A DNA stretch of 64,000 nt from the NCBI RefSeq assembly GCF_963675905.1, contig NZ_OY780936.1, forward strand, positions 3,295,946-3,359,945, read 5' to 3'. A model generated the notes under the pieces. That model had not been told where the DNA came from, did not search any database, and worked only from the letters and a program-made list of their open reading frames with translations. A program made the position numbers and the translations under genes. Of this stretch, positions 61,016 to 64,000 are shown piece by piece. The stretch comes from an uncultured Bacteroides sp. (GTDB lineage: Bacteria > Bacteroidota > Bacteroidia > Bacteroidales > Bacteroidaceae). Numbering within the stretch: the stretch's first letter is position 1; each line of letters begins with the position of its first letter.

Positions 61016-61674
61016 AAAGGGCGTCACTTTTTTTAGTTCTCGGCTTACTCTTTTGTGCAAATAGTTTTGCTCAACAAGAGAAGTACACTACTTATTACTA
61101 CCAGCGCGCTACATTGTTTGAAAAACTGCCCATCACGTCTACCGATATTGTTTTTTTAGGCAATAGCTTGACGGATGGTTGTGAGTGGGCTGAACTTTTT
61201 GGCAACCCGCACATCAAAAACCGTGGAATCAGTGGTGACGAAGTTATGGGAATATACGATCGTATTGACCCAATACTAAAAGGTAAGCCTGCAAAGATAT
61301 TCCTGTTGACCGGAGTAAATGATGTTTCTCACGACCTTACGGCAGATAGCATTCTTGTAATGTACAGGAAGTTAGTGAACAAAATCAAATCAGATTCTCC
61401 AAAAACAAAACTTTATATTCAAAGTATTCTTCCGGTGAACGATGAATTTACCCGTTTCCCTAAAGTGCACAATAAAACACAAGTGATACTTGATATAAAC
61501 AAAGGCTTAAAGCAATTGGCAAAAAAGAATGGGTATACTTATATAGACCTGTATGCTCACTTTATTGCTCCGGGAACTCAAAGCTTTGATAAGAAATATA
61601 CAAACGATGGCCTTCACCTTTTAGGACCAGGATATCTGGTTTGGAAAGAGGTGCTAAAGCCTTATGTGAAATAA
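61012..61674 (+). CDS. SGNH/GDSL esterase, last gene of the peptidoglycan operon
   Basis: A 220-residue exported esterase. The signal peptide is KRASLFLVLGLLFCANSFA, ending before QQ. SGNH blocks are complete: block I VFLGNSLTDGCEW (nucleophile Ser), block II Gly in KNRGISGDEVMG, block III GVNDVSHD with Asn, and block V DGLHLLGPGY with the Asp-His pair. It overlaps murQ by 4 bases, so it belongs to the operon. A likely job is removal of O-acetyl groups from MurNAc before NamZ or MurT can use it. This is inference. The fold is also used by sialate and xylan esterases. Confidence 0.85.
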   Translation: MKRASLFLVLGLLFCANSFAQQEKYTTYYYQRATLFEKLPITSTDIVFLGNSLTDGCEWAELFGNPHIKNRGISGDEVMGIYDRIDPILKGKPAKIFLLTGVNDVSHDLTADSILVMYRKLVNKIKSDSPKTKLYIQSILPVNDEFTRFPKVHNKTQVILDINKGLKQLAKKNGYTYIDLYAHFIAPGTQSFDKKYTNDGLHLLGPGYLVWKEVLKPYVK

Positions 61675-61714
61675 ATATCTCGCTTTTTTAAATTGGTGTT
61701 TTGTTAGTAAAGGG

Positions 61715-61746
61715 AAAAGCTTCCATGTTGAATGGAGGCTTTTTTA
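61715..61746 (+). terminator. Terminator of the peptidoglycan operon
   Basis: AAGCTTCCAT pairs with ATGGAGGCTT (one G-T pair) around a 5-base loop and runs into TTTTTT. It lies about 43 bases after the SGNH esterase stop. Confidence 0.85.
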
Positions 61747-61787
61747 AATTCTCTCAGGTGAGCTAAAGCAACTCACCCGAGAGAATT
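61747..61787 (-). terminator. Long hairpin between convergent genes
   Basis: AATTCTCTC-A-GGTGAG pairs with CTCACC-C-GAGAGAATT: 15 base pairs with one mismatch and a 9-base loop. On the minus strand the following bases are TTTAAAAAAG, a weak T-tract, so it may end the minus-strand RHS/immunity transcript. Confidence 0.6.
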
Positions 61788-61818
61788 GACTTTTAAGCCA
61801 CTTATGATTTACACGGAT

Positions 61819-62250
61819 TTACTTCTCTGGTGGATACACCACCGTCCAGTTCATTCGCTGTAAATCTTCCAATGTTAATCGATAACAATGCAAAACAGGA
61901 ACATATTTGCGAATGGTATCACAAGGTGTTGCTAAATATTTCCTATAAGTTTCTCCATCCATTACAACAAATTGAATAAAATCCATGCCTTTGAAATCTA
62001 CTTCCCAACCGAAATCACTCAAACTATTATAAAGAAACTGCGAATCAGCATCAATACCGTCTGCTCCATATCTACATTGATATAATGAATCAACCGCAAT
62101 TATACCTGATGAGCACAATGGTTGACAAGCAATTTCTCGATCGGACTTATTTATAAACGTTATATTCTCATGTCCCTTCTCTCCATTTGGACAAGCACAC
62201 AGCAAAAAACATAATGCTACGAGTGTTATTACTATTCTAAACTTTTTCAT
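61819..62250 (-). CDS. Small lipoprotein, candidate immunity protein 2
   Basis: A 143-residue lipoprotein with lipobox LVALCFLLCAC. It has no recognised domain. Its C-terminus, YRLTLEDLQRMNWTVVYPPE, closely resembles that of the lipoprotein at 62519-62983 (YNLSLHDLQQLNWQISYPPS), so the two are paralogs, and both have an ENITFINKS / DRIVFLNKT strand after the lipobox. It starts 3 bases after the stop of an orphan frame that looks like a toxin tail, the placement of an immunity gene in RHS cassettes. The function is inferred from position. Confidence 0.6.
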   Translation of the reverse strand: MKKFRIVITLVALCFLLCACPNGEKGHENITFINKSDREIACQPLCSSGIIAVDSLYQCRYGADGIDADSQFLYNSLSDFGWEVDFKGMDFIQFVVMDGETYRKYLATPCDTIRKYVPVLHCYRLTLEDLQRMNWTVVYPPEK

Positions 62251-62253
62251 ATA

Positions 62254-62412
62254 TTATTTTATACGGTTATTATTGTAATATTCTCCGTTTGCAATTCCAA
62301 CGCCTACTGAGCCTATGGAACCAAACATCCATGATATTGTAGCCCTACCGGGATAAAGACCGACAATGCTTCCTGATGACGGATTTATTAAGGTGGCTAA
62401 AATCAGTGCACT
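62254..62412 (-). pseudogene. Orphan RHS-type C-terminal fragment (probable)
   Basis: On the minus strand a frame ends at TAA 62256-62254 and reads back through NPSSGSIVGLYPGRATISW and MFGSIGSVGVGIANGEYYNN to about 62412, with no ATG at its head. The composition (Gly, Ser, hydrophobic) resembles the tail of a secreted toxin. The stop is 3 bases before the start of the small lipoprotein at 62250, the same arrangement as the intact RHS protein and its lipoprotein. I infer a displaced toxin C-terminus left behind when a new one replaced it. The frame could be fortuitous. Confidence 0.4.
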
Positions 62413-62423
62413 ATAAAAATATA

Positions 62424-62460
62424 ACTTCCGTTGGCCACTTTCATTCAGACCAACGGAAGT
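62424..62460. terminator. Perfect 11-bp hairpin behind candidate immunity gene 1
   Basis: ACTTCCGTTGG (62424-62434) and CCAACGGAAGT (62450-62460) are exact complements around a 15-base loop. TTTTT follows on the plus strand, and TATATTTTTA on the minus strand, so it can end transcripts from either side. It separates the two toxin/immunity modules. Confidence 0.7.
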
Positions 62461-62518
62461 TTTTCTATCTGTTCAGTTTTGGTTCTACCGAAACTCAAAC
62501 TTGCTACAAAACAAGAAA

Positions 62519-62983
62519 TTATGGAAATGGTGGATACATCTTCATATCTTTCATCTGTTCAGAAGGTGGATAAGAGATTTGCCAATTTAATTGCTGCAAA
62601 TCATGCAAACTCAAATTGTAACGCTGAAGTACTAGGTTCTTATCAACAACATCAGCCCATGAATGATTTGCCAGTACATCTTCTTCAAAAATAAAAATAT
62701 ATAATGTATCTTTCAATGTATTTTCATAACAATCTGAACGACCACTAAAAACATTAAACAATGCTGTGTTGTTTTTTTCATTTGGTAATGCTTTATACCA
62801 ATCAGAATATGGATAGCCATTGTATCTGGAAAGAATGATACTCTCTTCCTTCTTTACATATAATGTACTACTTGTTTTATTCAAAAATACTATTCTATCA
62901 TGACAATCCTTATCATCATTTCCACAACTACTTCCCATTAAGATAGGGATTAGCAACATAATTAATACAACTTTTGCTTTCAT
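62519..62983 (-). CDS. Small lipoprotein, candidate immunity protein 1
   Basis: A 154-residue lipoprotein with lipobox LLIPILMGSSC (Cys 20). It starts 6 bases after the stop of the RHS protein. It shares the IVFLNKT strand and the C-terminal LSLHDLQQLNWQISYPPS with the lipoprotein at 61819-62250. No known domain is recognised. Immediate placement after a polymorphic-toxin C-terminus suggests a specific immunity protein held in the periplasm or outer membrane, which fits a toxin acting there. This is inference from order and spacing. Confidence 0.6.
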   Translation of the reverse strand: MKAKVVLIMLLIPILMGSSCGNDDKDCHDRIVFLNKTSSTLYVKKEESIILSRYNGYPYSDWYKALPNEKNNTALFNVFSGRSDCYENTLKDTLYIFIFEEDVLANHSWADVVDKNLVLQRYNLSLHDLQQLNWQISYPPSEQMKDMKMYPPFP

Positions 62984-62989
62984 ATAGGT

Positions 62990-64000
62990 TTAGTGTTTAT
63001 TGTTAAAAATTATTGTATTTACTAATCCCGGAATTATAGGTAAAGGATTCAATACATTCATGGGAGCCATCACCCAGTCATACCAGGAAAATCCTAATTT
63101 GGCTTTTTTTAATGCTAATTGATTGTCCTTATGATTATAGGGAAGAGAACTATTATATCCGTTGATTTTGTTAATTGAAAAATCCCATCCTCTAAAATTT
63201 TCAATACGGTTATTGAAATATTCCAACGCTCTGACATTCGCATCTTGCTCTACCGGGTTTTGTCCATGTTTTCCCGAACTTAACGCACTTGGTATAGCAT
63301 ATTTTGACATGTAAAACCAACCCGAACTCTGGCTTTGCCGGTAATGCCCATATTCGTGTTGGAAAAGAGGTTTGTCTGGCCTAGCTTCAAGCCCTCTGAC
63401 ACCATTGATGTAACTTCCTAATGTAAATCCAGTTGTAGTACCTAATCCAAGTCCTTTCCAGTTCTCTGAATAAGATTCAACAGCTGTTGCTCCTCCATAG
63501 TATGTTACGCTCTTTACTCCATCAAACAAATTATGAAAATGACTTACTTGGTATCCTAAAAATGTTTGGGGTAACTCCCATGTGAAACGAGATAGGATTT
63601 GTTTAAAATTGCCTTTAAATAATCCGGCATCCAATTTCCATGCCATTTTAGTAGAATGCCAATTGTCTCCATTTGTCCATGCATTGATTCCTTGAGACCA
63701 AGATTTAACAAACGTATTTCTTAAAAAATCTTTTATTCCATTGAAAATCGTCCAGAATATTTCTCCATCCGGATCTGTATACTTCAAAGGATTATTCAAA
63801 CAATACGAATATCTGTTGAAGTTCTGACTTAAATCCGGCATCTGTACAAACGGGTCAGGACTCAGAAAACGCCCCAGAATAGGATCGTAGAGCCGTCCAT
63901 TCATATTGATTAAGTCAAACTCCGGTAAGTGCTCATGTCCTGTGTAGCCACGATGGAAAGCAAAAGTATTATTTGTTATAGTTTGCTTGCCCCAGGCATC
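62990..64000 (-). CDS. RHS-repeat protein C-terminus with HEYGH metallopeptidase-like domain
   Basis: The C-terminal 336 codons of a large RHS protein; the frame runs off the window at 64000, and the ATG at 63904 is internal. The RHS-associated core reads HRGYTGHEHLPEFDLINMNG then RLYDPILGRFLSPDPFVQ and YCLNNPLKYTDPDGE, where the shell normally ends. The variable C-terminal domain (about 250 residues) carries FQHEYGHYRQSQSSGWFY with an HExxH zinc motif (HEYGH) and, 33 residues on, NPVEQDANVRALEYF, a possible third ligand region. A lipoprotein gene follows after 6 bases. The layout is that of a polymorphic toxin delivered at the cell surface. Confidence 0.85.
   Translation of the reverse strand, partial: DAWGKQTITNNTFAFHRGYTGHEHLPEFDLINMNGRLYDPILGRFLSPDPFVQMPDLSQNFNRYSYCLNNPLKYTDPDGEIFWTIFNGIKDFLRNTFVKSWSQGINAWTNGDNWHSTKMAWKLDAGLFKGNFKQILSRFTWELPQTFLGYQVSHFHNLFDGVKSVTYYGGATAVESYSENWKGLGLGTTTGFTLGSYINGVRGLEARPDKPLFQHEYGHYRQSQSSGWFYMSKYAIPSALSSGKHGQNPVEQDANVRALEYFNNRIENFRGWDFSINKINGYNSSLPYNHKDNQLALKKAKLGFSWYDWVMAPMNVLNPLPIIPGLVNTIIFNNKH

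Noticed and set aside
62376-62694. Two overlapping plus-strand frames of 65 and 87 codons
   Set aside because: They run through the perfect hairpin at 62424-62460 and antisense to a lipoprotein gene, without a promoter or plausible start context.

Overview
The window looks like a chromosomal segment of a Bacteroides-type organism (Bacteroidales). It is AT-rich and carries a SusC/SusD pair, lipobox lipoproteins and DUF families typical of this order. Several upstream regions carry the Bacteroidales promoter form, TTTG or TTG, 19-20 bases, then TAnnTTTG. I see no insertion sequence, no CRISPR array and no rRNA. There is one tRNA gene, tRNA-Leu(UAG).

Layout. 1-9300 holds two small membrane-protein genes (one cut by the window edge, one apparently frameshifted), a long-chain acyl-CoA ligase, a fucose regulator/isomerase pair (fucR-fucI), prfB (RF2) with its programmed +1 frameshift, a 43-residue membrane protein, a phosphate-selective-type porin and a CYTH protein. 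9300-18060 holds an MgtC-type membrane protein, then minus-strand envelope and lipid genes (OmpA-like, Yip1, DUF4251, acyltransferase, GtrA, CDP-alcohol phosphatidyltransferase), tRNA-Leu, an S41 peptidase and a DUF3316 protein. 18060-28720 is housekeeping: parC, glyS, a GH3-type ligase, 6-phosphofructokinase, rnc, fabF, acpP and purN. 28720-32660 holds a TlpA-like lipid-free thioredoxin protein and a DUF2059 protein.

33613-61674 is the most interesting part. It is a run of 17 same-strand genes that reads as a peptidoglycan/amino-sugar utilisation locus. Upstream are a GH9 plus deacetylase-like fusion, SusC, SusD, a sodium:solute symporter, an amidase-like protein with a golvesin-type insert, a divergent MurK-like kinase paralog and a metallophosphoesterase fused to a PQQ-type propeller. 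Downstream is a tight ten-gene operon: GT2, DUF4922, SpoIID/LytB, AmpG-like, NamZ (DUF1343), FAD/Fe-S D-lactate-dehydrogenase-like, MurT-like, MurK, MurQ and an SGNH esterase. NamZ should release MurNAc, MurT import it, MurK phosphorylate it and MurQ split it into GlcNAc-6-P and D-lactate. The dehydrogenase then has an obvious substrate.

61800-64000 is the end of an RHS polymorphic-toxin locus on the minus strand: an RHS core with an HEYGH metallopeptidase-like C-terminus, a lipoprotein directly behind it, then a probable orphan toxin tail with a second related lipoprotein.

A recurring unexplained structure is found between genes. Short palindromic or iterated units repeat at 20-23 bp spacing, and each site has its own core sequence: 13412-13497 (23 bp period), 22641-22715 (22 bp), 33034-33123 (22 bp), 32736-33337 (20-21 bp, both orientations) and, less certainly, 28963-29017 (21-22 bp). 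Two of them are also dyad-symmetric as a whole. I know of no standard feature class that fits.
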